In this document: in pieces, positions 21,230 through 30,765 of the stretch
Numbering within the stretch: position 1 is the stretch's first letter
Layout: every line of letters begins with the position of its first letter
Assembly: GCA_965224215.1 (NCBI GenBank)
Contig: CBDCYS010000035.1
Coordinates: forward strand, 395,237 to 459,236
DNA: 64,000 nt
Reading direction: 5' to 3'
Origin: CBDCYS01 sp965224215
Lineage (GTDB): Bacteria; Acidobacteriota; Terriglobia; Bryobacterales; UBA6623
Position numbers and translations under genes: made by a program
The notes under the pieces: generated by a model
Seen by the model: the letters and a program-made list of their open reading frames with translations, nothing else
The model's database searches: none
What the model was told of the DNA's origin: nothing

Positions 21230-22924
21230 CTACGGTCGCGGCGCTTCTTCGCTCGGCTGCTGCCGTTTCTTGAAAAGTGAATCCAGCACGCCCTTCACTT
21301 TGTCCTCAACGATTCGGCCTATATCGGGCGAGACCTTGGGGGAGTCTACCGTTCCCCTGATCTTTACCGGAACGCTGGCAACCGTCGTTCCTTCGCTGTT
21401 GGGCTTGCCTCCGAGAGTGGCGGCCAACGCGCCTTGCACCGTTGCTTGCAGGTCAAAGTAGAGCTCTTTTTCGAATGTGAAGTATCCTTGGCCGCTCACA
21501 TCGGACGCCGGGCTGTCCAGCAGAATATTCGTCAGGTGGACTTGCTGACTTCGAATCTCAAAGTCACTCGATAGAGTCGTGAACTCCGTCTCGCCCGGCT
21601 CTGGGCTGTCGCCGCCGAGCAATTTGTCCGCCTTTTTCTGAATCGTACCGAGCAGGTTGAACGCGCTAATCTGGCCTTCTTCGAGCGTCAGGTTGCCGGA
21701 TCCCGCGAGCGAGTTGCGGATCTGGTCCGCGTCCGCGCCGGCGAAGCGCACATTGTATTGCGGAACGGCGACAGTACCGGAGACTTTGTCGCTGGCAGAC
21801 GCTAGCGCGCTCATCATTTGGTCGATATCAGCGTCGGCGATCTTGCCGCTGCTCGACCCCTGGACTTTCGAATTTGCATAGGAGACCTTCGCTTGCCCGT
21901 TCCAAGTCCCGTCGCCAAGCGTCAGGGAGCCATCCGGGATCACCAAGTCGAAAGACGGGTTGGTCATCATGCGCTTGACAGTAAGTTTCAGCGGAGCCTC
22001 GCCGTTGAGAGGCAGGCGATGTTCGTCGCCAATCTCGAAATCGGAGAGTGTCAGCTTGCCGTCTCCCTGAAACGTCTTCATCAGATCGCCCTGCATGGTG
22101 GTTTCGAAAGCCACCAAGCTGTCACCGGGTGGGTCGCGTAACAACTCGCCGAGGTATTCTTCCCGCAAATCCGCCGGAATCTCCGAGGGCGCTATTTCAA
22201 TGGCCAGCTCCCCCTGAGCCGGCAGCGACTGGGGCTTAAAGGGGCCGCCCCGGCCACTGAATCGCACTTCAGACCGGCTGCCCCCGTAGAAGGACGCTTG
22301 CAGGGTCAGCTTGCAGGTGGCATCAGTTGAAAAGTCCAGCAAGCGCAGATCGATGTCCCCGACGAACAGCGTGGGGTTGCCGCTGTCTTTCGCGGCATCG
22401 GCATACCTAACCTCGCCTTGGTCTAGATAAAAACCTTCAATGGCCAGCGCTTTGCCTTCCGAGCCCTCAGCACCTTCAGAAGCGGGAGCGGCCCCTTGGG
22501 TGGCGCTGTTAGCGATGAGCGCCGCGGCAACCTCTAGATTCGTCTTTCCCTGACGGTTTCGCTCAACATGGAGAACCGGGTGTCCCAGGGTTACCGAGCG
22601 AATCTCGATTCGGTCGCCAAACAACGAGAGAAGCGCCACTTGAGTGGACACCTCACTCGCATCGAGCAGATTGCTTTTCGAGAAGCCGTCGGGGTTGCCG
22701 ATCGAAACGTCGTGCAGCGTAATCGCGGGTTGAAACAGGAACCATTGCGCCAAGTCAAAATCACCGTCGCCGAAAGAGACGGGGATGGGAACACGAGACT
22801 CCAACTGCTCGCGGATCGTGTCGGCCGATCCGGAGACCATCATCTGGATCGCCAGCCCGCTCACCAGCATGATCACGAGGTAGGCGGCGGCCAAACCAAC
22901 GACAAGCTTCACAAGGGGTTTCAT
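21230..22924 (-). CDS. AsmA family protein
   Basis: 564 aa. One N-terminal membrane anchor (LVKLVVGLAAAYLVIMLVSG) followed by an AsmA-type periplasmic body: LHDVSIGNPDGF and IEIRSVTLGHPVLHVERN strands early, and a C-terminal AsmA_2-like region (GSGNLTLEEGQISAFNLLG, then DFEIRSQQVHLTNILLDS). Related proteins are repeated beta-groove bridges that influence outer-membrane lipid or protein assembly. The C-terminus is a Lys/Gln/Glu-rich tail. Convergent with metH. Confidence 0.85.
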   Translation of the reverse strand: MKPLVKLVVGLAAAYLVIMLVSGLAIQMMVSGSADTIREQLESRVPIPVSFGDGDFDLAQWFLFQPAITLHDVSIGNPDGFSKSNLLDASEVSTQVALLSLFGDRIEIRSVTLGHPVLHVERNRQGKTNLEVAAALIANSATQGAAPASEGAEGSEGKALAIEGFYLDQGEVRYADAAKDSGNPTLFVGDIDLRLLDFSTDATCKLTLQASFYGGSRSEVRFSGRGGPFKPQSLPAQGELAIEIAPSEIPADLREEYLGELLRDPPGDSLVAFETTMQGDLMKTFQGDGKLTLSDFEIGDEHRLPLNGEAPLKLTVKRMMTNPSFDLVIPDGSLTLGDGTWNGQAKVSYANSKVQGSSSGKIADADIDQMMSALASASDKVSGTVAVPQYNVRFAGADADQIRNSLAGSGNLTLEEGQISAFNLLGTIQKKADKLLGGDSPEPGETEFTTLSSDFEIRSQQVHLTNILLDSPASDVSGQGYFTFEKELYFDLQATVQGALAATLGGKPNSEGTTVASVPVKIRGTVDSPKVSPDIGRIVEDKVKGVLDSLFKKRQQPSEEAPRP

Positions 22925-23012
22925 GGGGCCTATAATACAGCAGCGGTGGCCTCAAGCCAGTGAGATGCCGCACGCATTCCTGCGCGCGGGCGCCGTGTCT
23001 GACGGCATCGTA

Positions 23013-23059
23013 CCACCGGCTCTGCGAGCCGGTGGAAGGGTCGCGGCATGCCGCGACCC
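23013..23059. repeat. Two adjacent perfect hairpins
   Basis: CCACCGGCTC-TGC-GAGCCGGTGG (23013-23035) is followed two bases later by the perfect 22-bp palindrome at 23038-23059 centred on GGCATGCC. There is no T-run. They sit in the 320-base gap between the AsmA gene and the IS4 element, which otherwise shows nothing recognisable. Possibly a factor-independent-like barrier or a palindromic repeat. Confidence 0.5.
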
Positions 23060-23245
23060 GGCAAAGTGTTCCGTTTTCGGCGGTTTCCTTGCTTTTTGCA
23101 ACTACTTTATACGTAAACTGTCGACTCCGCGCGCCTTGTTGGAGGTTTCGAAGAAATTCGTAAGTGCTTCTATTTCAATGACCGACAATCTCAATTGCAG
23201 GATTTTGCAGATATTTTCATGATTAGCGTTTTTTGCCCCTTAGGG

Positions 23246-24707
23246 TCCAATACTCTTCACTTAAGAACATTTTTGTGGTATTCTGTTTCAGACAGGAACA
23301 GGAGGACCACGCCATGGCGCGCAAGCTGGCAGAACTGCCCCAAGGGGCGCGAATCAGCGATTACATCAGTCTCGGCGTGATGGCCAAGACGTTTCCGGTA
23401 GGGAAGATTGAGGCCGTTCTGGCGGCCACGGGCAAAGCCAGCGTGCGGCAGCGCGAGTTGCCCGCTCACGTGGTCGTCTACTACGTCATTGCCCTGGCCC
23501 TTTACATGCAGTCGTCCTACCGGGAGGTGCTGCGCTGCTTGCTGGAAGGGTTGCAGTGGCTCAGCGAACCGGGAACGAAGGTGAAGGTGGCGGGCAACTC
23601 GGCGATCTCCCAGGCGCGCTCGCGGCTGGGGCCGGCCGTGCTGCGGCAACTCCATGATGAGCTCGTGCAGCCGATCGCGGCGGCGGCTACCCAGGGCGCC
23701 TGGTATCGGCAATGGCGCTTGGTGAGCATCGATGGCAGCACCCTCGACCTTGCCGATCAGAAGCGCAACGAAGCGGCCTACGGCCGGCCCGGAGCCAGCC
23801 GCGGCTCGAGCGCCTATCCGCAACTGCGCTTCGTTTCGCTCGTGGAAGCAGGGACCCACGTGTTGTTCGGCACCCGGATGGGCGCCTATGATGTCAGCGA
23901 AATCGCCCTCGCCAAGGAGGTGATCCCGCACTTGCGAAAGGGGATGTTGTGCCTGGCTGACCGCAATTTCTTCAGCTATCGGTTGTGGAACCAGGCGCGG
24001 GTCTGGGGCGCCGATCTGCTGTGGCGAATCAAGAAGAATCTGATTCTTCCCTGCGAGAAACGCCTGCCGGACGGCTCCTATCTTAGCCGCATTTATCCTT
24101 CCGAGCGGGACCGGCGGCGCGGCGCCAACGGCGTGCGGGTGCGGGTCATCGAATACCGTCTGGAAGGGCTGGAAGACGCCGAGCCGCTCTATCGCCTGTT
24201 GACGACGATTCTGGATCCGGAGCAGGCCCGGGCGGAGGAACTCGCCGCGCTCTACCCCGAACGCTGGGAGATCGAAACGGCGCTGGACGAGTTGAAGACG
24301 CATTTGCGGGGAGCCCGCATCGTTCTGCGCAGCAAGACCCCAGAGCTGGTCGAGCAAGAGTTCTATGGGCTGCTGCTGGCGCACTTTGCTATTCGGGGGC
24401 TGATGCACGAAGCGGCGCTGAAGGCGGATGAAGATCCCGACCGGCTATCGTTTCTGCATGCGGTGAGAGTTGTCCGCCGCAAGCTTCCGCTCTTTGTGGC
24501 TATTCCCCCCTCGGGACAGAAAAGTCTTTCATGAGGCCGTGCTGGCAGAGATACTGGAGGAGCGTGTGGCCTGCAGCCGAGGACGCCGCAATCCGCGCGG
24601 GGTCAAGCGCAAGATGAGCGGCTATCCGCTGCGGCGAAACCAGCCGATCTCGCCCCCCATTCAGAATATCGAGAAACGCATCAGGATCGTTAAGTGAAGA
24701 GTATTGG
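23246..24707 (+). mobile_element. IS4-family insertion sequence
   Basis: Terminal inverted repeats CCAATACTCTTCACTTAA (23247-23264) and its exact reverse complement (24690-24707). The 8-bp direct repeat CCTTAGGG flanks both sides (23238-23245 and 24708-24715), a target duplication. It contains one transposase gene. Length about 1.46 kb. Confidence 0.9.
23314..24697 (+). CDS. IS4-family transposase, frameshifted
   Basis: ATG 23314 follows the RBS CAGGAGG. It has the IS4 N-terminal domain (ELPAHVVVYYVIALALYMQSS) and the DDE core: Asp in VSIDGSTLDL, Asp in LCLADRNFFS, and the YERWEIE-type Glu in YPERWEIETALDELK. The first frame ends at 24534 with the odd tail SGQKSLS. After an extra A in the run AAAA (24520-24523) the family C-terminus continues one base out of frame (VFHEAVLAEILEERVACSRG...) to 24697. 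A +1 shift would be needed, so the usual -1 programmed frameshift of IS elements does not explain it. Inactive as read. Confidence 0.88.
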
Positions 24708-24939
24708 CCTTAGGGCCCACTCACCCTTTCATTGCTTTCATGAACGGGTGTCTTGCGAATGACGGCTTGTCAGTCGTTCAGTTCACCGCTCTCAGGATAG
24801 CGGCACATTGGCGTTTGTCAAGCCCTGAGTAGGCGCGTTTGTTTGATAACACTGGGATTACTTCTCTCTTAAATTCGGGAATGGAATATGGCCTTGGCCA
24901 CAACGAGGGCAGGGAGGGTTCGAGCAGCGTCAGCGCTGG

Positions 24940-25854
24940 TCATACGTCGGCCCGGAGGCCGACATCGTTGTTGAACGCCCGCACAAGATAGTCACGGTAG
25001 CGCCAAGCCAGAGGTACATCGGAATCGCCTTCGCTGCCATGCGATACGGTGTAGCGGACCAGATCCATCCAGCGCCTGGCAAAGCGCTCGCCGAAACGTG
25101 GCGAATGTAGCAGGCGATCGACCAACCGCTCGTAGGCTCCATCGGAATCATCGTGAACGAAGGCTTCAATTTGTTGAGGCGAGGGGGGCAGTCCGGTTAG
25201 ATCGAAAGAAAGCCGGCGCAACAGCGTGTAGCGATCCGCGGGTTCCGCCGGTGCGAGTTGCTCTTGTTCCAGCTTGGCGAGGAGAAAGCGGTCAACTGGA
25301 TGGTCAGACCATTGCGAATGACCGACGGACGGCGGTGGCGATTGCTTGAGGGGTTGCCATACCCAGTGTTCACGCTTGCGCGCCTCCAAGTCGAACTTGG
25401 GCTTGGGGCCGGCCGTTTCCGGGGCTTGCTCTTGAGGCCAGGGAGCGCCGATTTCTACCCACTGGACGAACGCGCTGATCTGCTCCTCGCTCAACTTCCC
25501 GGTCGGGGGCATCTTGATGGTCGAGGCGAAGCGCAATGCCTGAATCAGGCGGCTGGCTCCCGGGTCTCCTGGGACAATCGCGGGGCCCGCGTCGCCGCCT
25601 TTGAGAAACCCGGCCAGGCTATCGAGGCGCAGGTTGGCGAACGGAGTTTTCGTCTGGGCGCTGTGACACGAATAGCAGTTCCCAACTAAAGCCGGGCGGA
25701 TCTTCGATTCAAAAAACTCGAGCTGTTCGGCGGTGGGCTGCTCGGCCGGCGAGATCGAAACCAAGAGCCAGCCGGACAAGAAGACAGCAATCGAGAGAGT
25801 ACGAAACAGTCGAAAACTTCGAGGAAGATGGGCTTCCGAATAGGTCATTAGCAC
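24940..25854 (-). pseudogene. PSD1/DUF1549 cytochrome protein, C-terminally truncated
   Basis: 304 aa remain of a family usually of about 900-1100 aa. Signal anchor, haem motif CYSCHSAQ in the PSD1 cytochrome domain (about 45-145), then the DUF1549 domain (HPVDRFLLAKLE, LRRLSFDLTGLPPSP, FGERFARRWMDLVRY). The frame stops shortly after RAFNNDV, where relatives continue PYDQ and run into DUF1553. The next 200 bases carry no trace of DUF1553, so sequence was deleted or rearranged there. The IS4 element ends about 230 bases away, a plausible cause. Confidence 0.8.
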
Positions 25855-26055
25855 GCCGCCGCTTCATCCAGATTATACGCGAGCACGGCGCGTTTCGCTC
25901 TACCCGCTCGGCCGCTTGCTTTCTACAGGAAGAGATACACGATGCATCGTTGTTGTCAATCTCCCGTAGCGCACGGTCTCGTCGTGAGGTACCGGCCAAC
26001 CTGAGGAATCCATAGGTTGGCCGATAAGTTTTCGAAGTCCACTTCAAACTGGGTC

Positions 26056-26640
26056 TTACGGTGCGTTCAGCCTGGCCGCTGTGTCATTCAGTGTGGCGGC
26101 TCGCCTAACCCGCGGCTGGATCGATTCCACATCAATCGACACGCCTTCAGACGGTGCATCGAGACGCCGGTTAAATGCCGTGTAGACCGCTGTCACATCG
26201 ACCATTCGATCCGTTTCGATCACCACGAAGCCGTCGCTGGCCCGAATCGGATCCTCCAGAATACGGGCGATGTCTCGACAGTCGATGAACACCGCGTCCA
26301 TCGGCTGCAAGACGGTCATCGTACGGCCGGCCTGCAGATCGTTGGGATTGCCCAGGCCATGAGCTTCGATCACTTTGATGCCCACCTTGATCCGCTCGTC
26401 GCCGGAGTGATGAACATTCACGACCGTGCGAAGAGCAGCAGGCCCAAGCCGTAGTGCTGGCTCGGTTGAGGGTACCGGAACGTCCTTACAAACATATTTG
26501 GCAGAATAGATGAAGGTCCGGGTGGCAGTGGGCTCTGTTTGTGCGATCAGATTTGATCCCGCAACAGTCGCCAGCCCTATCAACGTCACCCGGGCTATCT
26601 TCCATCTGGTCAGTCTTCGAATTGTTTCCATTTTTTCCAC
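26056..26640 (-). CDS. Secreted protein of unknown function
   Basis: 194 aa. GTG 26640 is chosen because AAGGAG lies at ideal distance; ATG 26631 is weaker. An N-terminal hydrophobic segment (ARVTLIGLATVAGSNLIA) indicates export. The body has a pattern I associate with small exported beta-rich proteins: IYSAKYVCKD, ALRTVVNVHHSGD, a dCrDI segment, and a final SDGFVVIETDRMVDVTAVYT strand. Two Cys (in YVCKD and FIDCRD) may form a disulfide. No enzymatic motif is visible. It is transcribed away from a 480-base gap. Confidence 0.65.
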   Translation of the reverse strand: MEKMETIRRLTRWKIARVTLIGLATVAGSNLIAQTEPTATRTFIYSAKYVCKDVPVPSTEPALRLGPAALRTVVNVHHSGDERIKVGIKVIEAHGLGNPNDLQAGRTMTVLQPMDAVFIDCRDIARILEDPIRASDGFVVIETDRMVDVTAVYTAFNRRLDAPSEGVSIDVESIQPRVRRAATLNDTAARLNAP

Positions 26641-27121
26641 AGATATCTCCTTTTACTTTCGGATGGATGCCTTTGCCTCAAGGCGCACGGCTGCTCGCCG
26701 GTGAGGCATCGGCGCATAGCCCTATTCATCCCGATGGCCATTCTGGCGGCTCAATGTTTTCAAGCTCTTGGCGCTATGCGGCGGAGAAGACTCGGGGCAT
26801 TCTGACACGCGCGTCGAGGAGCGTGGCCACGTTCAACGGGAGGACTCATGCGAACCCAAACTATCCGGTGGAGTTCGCGGCGCGTTGAGGGATCCTACGA
26901 ACAGGCGTATGCCCGAGGCGTATGCCCGAGGTTGCGTCCCGAGGTCCAGGAGTGTATCCTCTCGTTGGAGCGGCAGAAATCCTGTACGTTTCCACACAGT
27001 GCAGGGACCGGTCGCCGTGTGTTGAGGTCCCGTGTGTTGACCATCGGATGACCACGGGTTCCCCATCAAGAAAGCGCAACGCTCTCGTTTGTATGGGAGC
27101 GGCCTAAAGAGGGAAATTGTT
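26641..27121. other. Gap without a recognisable gene
   Basis: Between divergent genes. I see only short direct repeats, GCCCGAGGCGTATGCCCGAGG near 26910-26932 and two GTGTGTTGA copies near 27015-27040. Short open frames here lack RBS and family resemblance. Confidence 0.4.
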
Positions 27122-27790
27122 ATGAGAAAAACTAGCAAAGTGTGTGCAGTCTTTTTGTTCGTTGCTTTGGCCTTGGCCCTTGGTTGCTCCTCGGCGCCAC
27201 CCGAGGCGGCGGTTCCTGAAAAGAAGGTGGAAGCCCCTCCTCCAGAGCCCGAACCGCTGACGGGCAAGCACTATGTTCTCCTCGATACAACCAAGGGAGA
27301 CATCAAGATCGAACTCGACGCGGATGCCGCGCCGAAAACAGTCGAGAACTTCCTGGCATACGTCGATCGGAAATTCTATGACCACACGATCGTACATAAG
27401 GTCATCAGAAATTACTACATTCAAGCTGGTGGTTACGACGTGCGCTTAAAAAGGAAGGCCACAAGGGACGCGATTGCAAGCGAATCGGACAACGGCCTCA
27501 AAAACGTCAAGGGGGCGATTGCCATGGCGCGCGGAGAGGACCCCCAAAGCGCCACCACTCAGTTCATGATCAGTGTCAGAAACAATCCCCGCCTGGATCG
27601 CGATTATGCCAAGGGAGACGGCATCGGATACACCGTCTTTGGAAAAGTCATCGAAGGCATGGATGTCGTGTCCAAGATCGGCCAGGTCAAGACCGTACAA
27701 AAAAGCTCCGCTAAGAATGTGCCCGATCTCCCGATCTTCATCAAGACCGTTCGGCGCGTCGAAAACGAAGAAGGCGGCGGGGAGAGCTAG
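27122..27790 (+). CDS. Cyclophilin-type peptidyl-prolyl isomerase, lipoprotein
   Basis: About 222 aa from ATG 27122 (RBS AGAGGGA); the frame is open upstream but only this start gives a signal. The lipobox LALGC follows a hydrophobic stretch, then a Pro/Glu-rich linker and the cyclophilin core: YVLLDTTKGDIKIELDADAA, FYDHTIVHKVIRNYYIQAGG, AIAMARGEDPQSATTQFMI, GYTVFGKVIEGMDVV. Core catalytic positions are degenerate (HKVIRNYYIQ for F-R-x2-FMIQ), as in many PpiA-like lipoproteins. Predicted to fold proteins in the periplasm. Confidence 0.88.
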   Translation: MRKTSKVCAVFLFVALALALGCSSAPPEAAVPEKKVEAPPPEPEPLTGKHYVLLDTTKGDIKIELDADAAPKTVENFLAYVDRKFYDHTIVHKVIRNYYIQAGGYDVRLKRKATRDAIASESDNGLKNVKGAIAMARGEDPQSATTQFMISVRNNPRLDRDYAKGDGIGYTVFGKVIEGMDVVSKIGQVKTVQKSSAKNVPDLPIFIKTVRRVENEEGGGES

Positions 27791-27950
27791 TTGGCACAAG
27801 CATCGGGCTGACAATCCTCTTTGCGGCCCTTCTTCGCGACCCTTCTTCGCGGCAGTGATCGCGAGGGACTGGTAGGCGGACTGTTGCGGCTGCGCTGCTA
27901 CACGAGCGGGACTTGGCGGGCTCGACCGGGTTCAAACTAGACTGAAACCA

Positions 27951-28832
27951 ATGGTTCCTGAGCCTTGGAGAGTATCCCTTCACGGCGGCCACAGTGGTGA
28001 GTTCTGCGAGCACGCCACAGGCTGGCTCTCTGAAGTCCTCGAGGCTGCCGTTACCGCCGGATATCACACCTTCGGCGTCAGTGAACACGCGCCCCGCAGC
28101 GAATCCCGGTTCGTCTACCACTCCGAAAAAGATAAGGGCTTCACGGTCGAGCGGTTGCAACGCAACTTTGAGGCCTATGCCGGCGCCATTCATAAACTCT
28201 CGGAGCAGTTCGCCGGAAGGCTCGTTGTGCTCCGTGGTTTCGAAGCCGAAGTCGTTCCCGCTCAAGGTTACCGGGAGGAAATGCTCGGCCACCATCAACG
28301 CTTTGGATTCGACTACATGGTAGGCTCGGTCCACTACGTGGATGAGATCTCGATAGACTCGGAAGACGCGGATTTCAAACGCACCATCGACGCATGCGGC
28401 GGGCTCGAAGCATTGGCTGTGCGCTACTACGAAACCGTAGCGGAAATGGTCGCGGAACTAGAGCCCGATGTTGTCGGACACCTCGACTTAATCAGAAAGA
28501 ACGCCGCTCCGGACTTTTCGCTCGACACGCCGAAGATTCGCCGCGCTGCTGACGCCGCACTAGAAGCAGTTCGCGAACATCACTGTATCCTCGACCTCAA
28601 CACGGCCGGCTACCGCAAGGGCCTCGGCAGTCCCTACCCCGCGCCGTGGCTTGTGACACGGGCCAGCGAAATGGAAATTCCGTTCTGTCTTGGCGATGAC
28701 AGCCACGGTCCCGCCCAAGTCGGCGCGGGCATCGACGAGGCTAGGCAATACCTGCTCGAAAACGGAGTGGGAGCTGTGACCGTATTAACCCGCGATGAGG
28801 GCGAGATTGTCAGAAAAGTCGTTTCGCTTTGA
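27951..28832 (+). CDS. PHP-family histidinol-phosphatase
   Basis: 293 aa. The PHP metal-site motifs are all present: LHGGHSGEFCEHA (His11, His14), GVSEHAPR, GFEAEV, GSVHYVD, GHLDLIRKN and LGDDSH near the C-terminus. This set and length match HisK-type histidinol-phosphatases, which dephosphorylate L-histidinol phosphate in histidine synthesis with divalent metals. No other his genes are nearby, so a general PHP phosphoesterase is also possible. Confidence 0.85.
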   Translation: MVPEPWRVSLHGGHSGEFCEHATGWLSEVLEAAVTAGYHTFGVSEHAPRSESRFVYHSEKDKGFTVERLQRNFEAYAGAIHKLSEQFAGRLVVLRGFEAEVVPAQGYREEMLGHHQRFGFDYMVGSVHYVDEISIDSEDADFKRTIDACGGLEALAVRYYETVAEMVAELEPDVVGHLDLIRKNAAPDFSLDTPKIRRAADAALEAVREHHCILDLNTAGYRKGLGSPYPAPWLVTRASEMEIPFCLGDDSHGPAQVGAGIDEARQYLLENGVGAVTVLTRDEGEIVRKVVSL

Positions 28833-28961
28833 CGTTCTGGTGGCGTGGTTCTTGGCAATAGCGTGTGGTGTATTACCATGCACTCTTGTGGATAACCTAT
28901 GAAACACCGATCTGAAAGTTTCTGCGCCTCGCGTCGTGCACTAGCTCTCCCTTCGGTGCTA

Positions 28962-30761
28962 CCTGAATTATGCACTGCCGGTGCACCTGGTGAGGGCTGA
29001 GCCGCCAGGAACCATTTGGGGACCCCCGAAAACATGGGGTAAAAAGGTAGGCTGGCAAAGATTTCAGCTTCGCCAGTCAACCCCAAGGAGGTCACCCAAA
29101 TGGTTACCAAACGAAAACAGCATAGCTCCCGAAGGCCCGTCAAACAAGGCCCCGGCGCGAGGGCCCCGCGGCCCAATAAAATCGGGGCTGCCACGCCCTA
29201 TCACTTCCGTGGCAAGAATCTGACTCCCTACGGCGACTTGCTGCCCGTCGCCACCCTGCTCGAAAAACTCGGCTTCCAAGCGCTGCTGGAAGAAACCCTC
29301 ACGACCAAACGGATCACCCGAGCCATGAGCCCCTACCAGTTCGTGCTGGCCCTCGTGCTCGGCCTCTATGTCGGCTTTGCGCGGCTCAACCAACTCCGCT
29401 TCATCGCTCGCGACCCCATCCTGACCGGCATCTTGCAAGTGACGCGTCTGCCGCCGCAGTCCACGCTGTGGCGCTTTCTGGCCTCGCTGCACCTCAACGT
29501 GGCGAAGCAGATCCTTTCCATTCAGCGCCAGCTGCGGGTACGAGTCTGGGCCGCGGCCCACGTGAAGTTGGAGACGGTGACGCTGGACACCGACACCACC
29601 GTGCATACCCTCTACGGCCGCCAGATGGGCGGGCGCAAGAGCTACAACCCCAAGAACAAGGGCAAGCGCAGCTACCAGCCGATACTGACCTTCCTGGCCG
29701 AGACGCGCGAATACCTGATGGGCGGGTTGCGCAACGGCGACCGGCCCACGGGCCGACAGATCGCCGCCCACCTCGAAAGCGCTTTCCGGACTTTGCCGGG
29801 CGGCGTGAAGAAAATCCTGGCGCGGGCCGATTCCGGCTTTTATTGCTGGGAGGCGGTGGAGGCCTATGAAAAGGCGGCTTGTCAGTTCGTCATCGTGGCG
29901 CGCAAAACGCGGCGCCTGGTCGAGCGCTTGCAGCAAGCAGAATGGAAACCCTCCCCCCGCTCCGACGCGGACGCGGAATGCGAATTCCTCTACCAACCGC
30001 AAGGCTGGGCGCGGGCCTGCCGTTTCCTGGCGCTGCGTTACGAAAACGAGCCCAAGGCCGGCGCGGCCGAGCAATACCAGTTGTTCGCCACCAGCGCTTA
30101 CACCTACCGCGTGTTTGTCACCAATCTGGCCGAGCCGATCGCGGCGGTGGTGTGGTTTTACAATCAGCGCGCCGGAGCCGAGAACCTGATCAAGGAGGCC
30201 AACAACGACGCCGGGCTGGCGGCCCATCCCTCGCGCCGCTTTGACATGAACCGCAATCACTTTCAGTTGGCCATGCTGGCCTACAATCTCAACTGCTGGC
30301 TGCTGCTGTTCAACCGCGAAGCCCAGGCCAGCGTGGAGACGCTGCGGCACACCACCCTGGCGACGGCGCGGCTGCGTTTTCTGTTCGTGGCGGCCAAGAT
30401 CTGGCGGCACGCCGGCAGAACGGGTGTCAGCTACAGCGATCATTATCAGGAAAAGGGCCTGTTTGAACGGCTGATGCGACGGCTGCGGGCGATGGGGCCG
30501 CCGGGATCGAACTTGGCGCCGGTGGTGGAGGGTGCGCTGAGCTGAGGGGCACTCCATGCATAAAATTTCATGCACTCGCCGCAACGTACTGGGAACACGC
30601 CGCTTGCCAGCCCGCTTTTGCCCTGCCGGGATCAGGAGGCGGCTCAAACGGGGAGGGAAACAGCAGAAAAGACGACTTGCGAAATCACTGAGTTGACACG
30701 AGTGCCGCTATCGCCACAACTCCATCGACGATGGCTACGCCGAATCTGTGCATAATTCAGG
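28962..30761 (+). mobile_element. IS1380-family insertion sequence, copy 1
   Basis: 1800 bp between CCTGAATTATGCAC (28962) and GTGCATAATTCAGG (ends 30761). Flanks TGCTA and GAGAA do not match, so no target duplication remains and one side has probably rearranged. A near-palindrome GCATAAAATTTCATGC follows the transposase. The right end lies four bases before the next gene's ATG and has a TTGACA box at 30693-30698 and CATAAT within the terminal repeat, possibly outward promoter parts. Confidence 0.9.
29100..30545 (+). CDS. IS1380-family transposase (copy 1)
   Basis: 481 aa, start ATG behind AAGGAGG. DDE transposase: TLDTDTTVHTLYG (first Asp), ILARADSGFY (second Asp), then NQRAGAENLIKEANND with the Y-x-R-x-x-x-E type third acidic site, typical of IS1380. 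Intact here; differs by single residues from the other three copies (for example Asp rather than Gly at TPYGDLL). Confidence 0.92.
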   Translation: MVTKRKQHSSRRPVKQGPGARAPRPNKIGAATPYHFRGKNLTPYGDLLPVATLLEKLGFQALLEETLTTKRITRAMSPYQFVLALVLGLYVGFARLNQLRFIARDPILTGILQVTRLPPQSTLWRFLASLHLNVAKQILSIQRQLRVRVWAAAHVKLETVTLDTDTTVHTLYGRQMGGRKSYNPKNKGKRSYQPILTFLAETREYLMGGLRNGDRPTGRQIAAHLESAFRTLPGGVKKILARADSGFYCWEAVEAYEKAACQFVIVARKTRRLVERLQQAEWKPSPRSDADAECEFLYQPQGWARACRFLALRYENEPKAGAAEQYQLFATSAYTYRVFVTNLAEPIAAVVWFYNQRAGAENLIKEANNDAGLAAHPSRRFDMNRNHFQLAMLAYNLNCWLLLFNREAQASVETLRHTTLATARLRFLFVAAKIWRHAGRTGVSYSDHYQEKGLFERLMRRLRAMGPPGSNLAPVVEGALS

Positions 30762-30765
30762 GAGA

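Noticed and set aside
23257..24408. 383-codon frame antisense to the IS4 transposase
   Set aside because: Shadow of the transposase, with no RBS and a low-complexity translation.
24515..24530. Programmed frameshift in the IS4 transposase
   Set aside because: IS4-family transposases are single-frame and the shift needed is +1 at AAAA, better explained by an indel.
29064..30647. 527-codon open frame antisense to every IS1380 transposase (also at 42375, 48921, 57756)
   Set aside because: It mirrors the transposase codons of a GC-rich gene, has low-complexity His/Gln/Arg-rich translation, and its conservation is only that of the IS copies.
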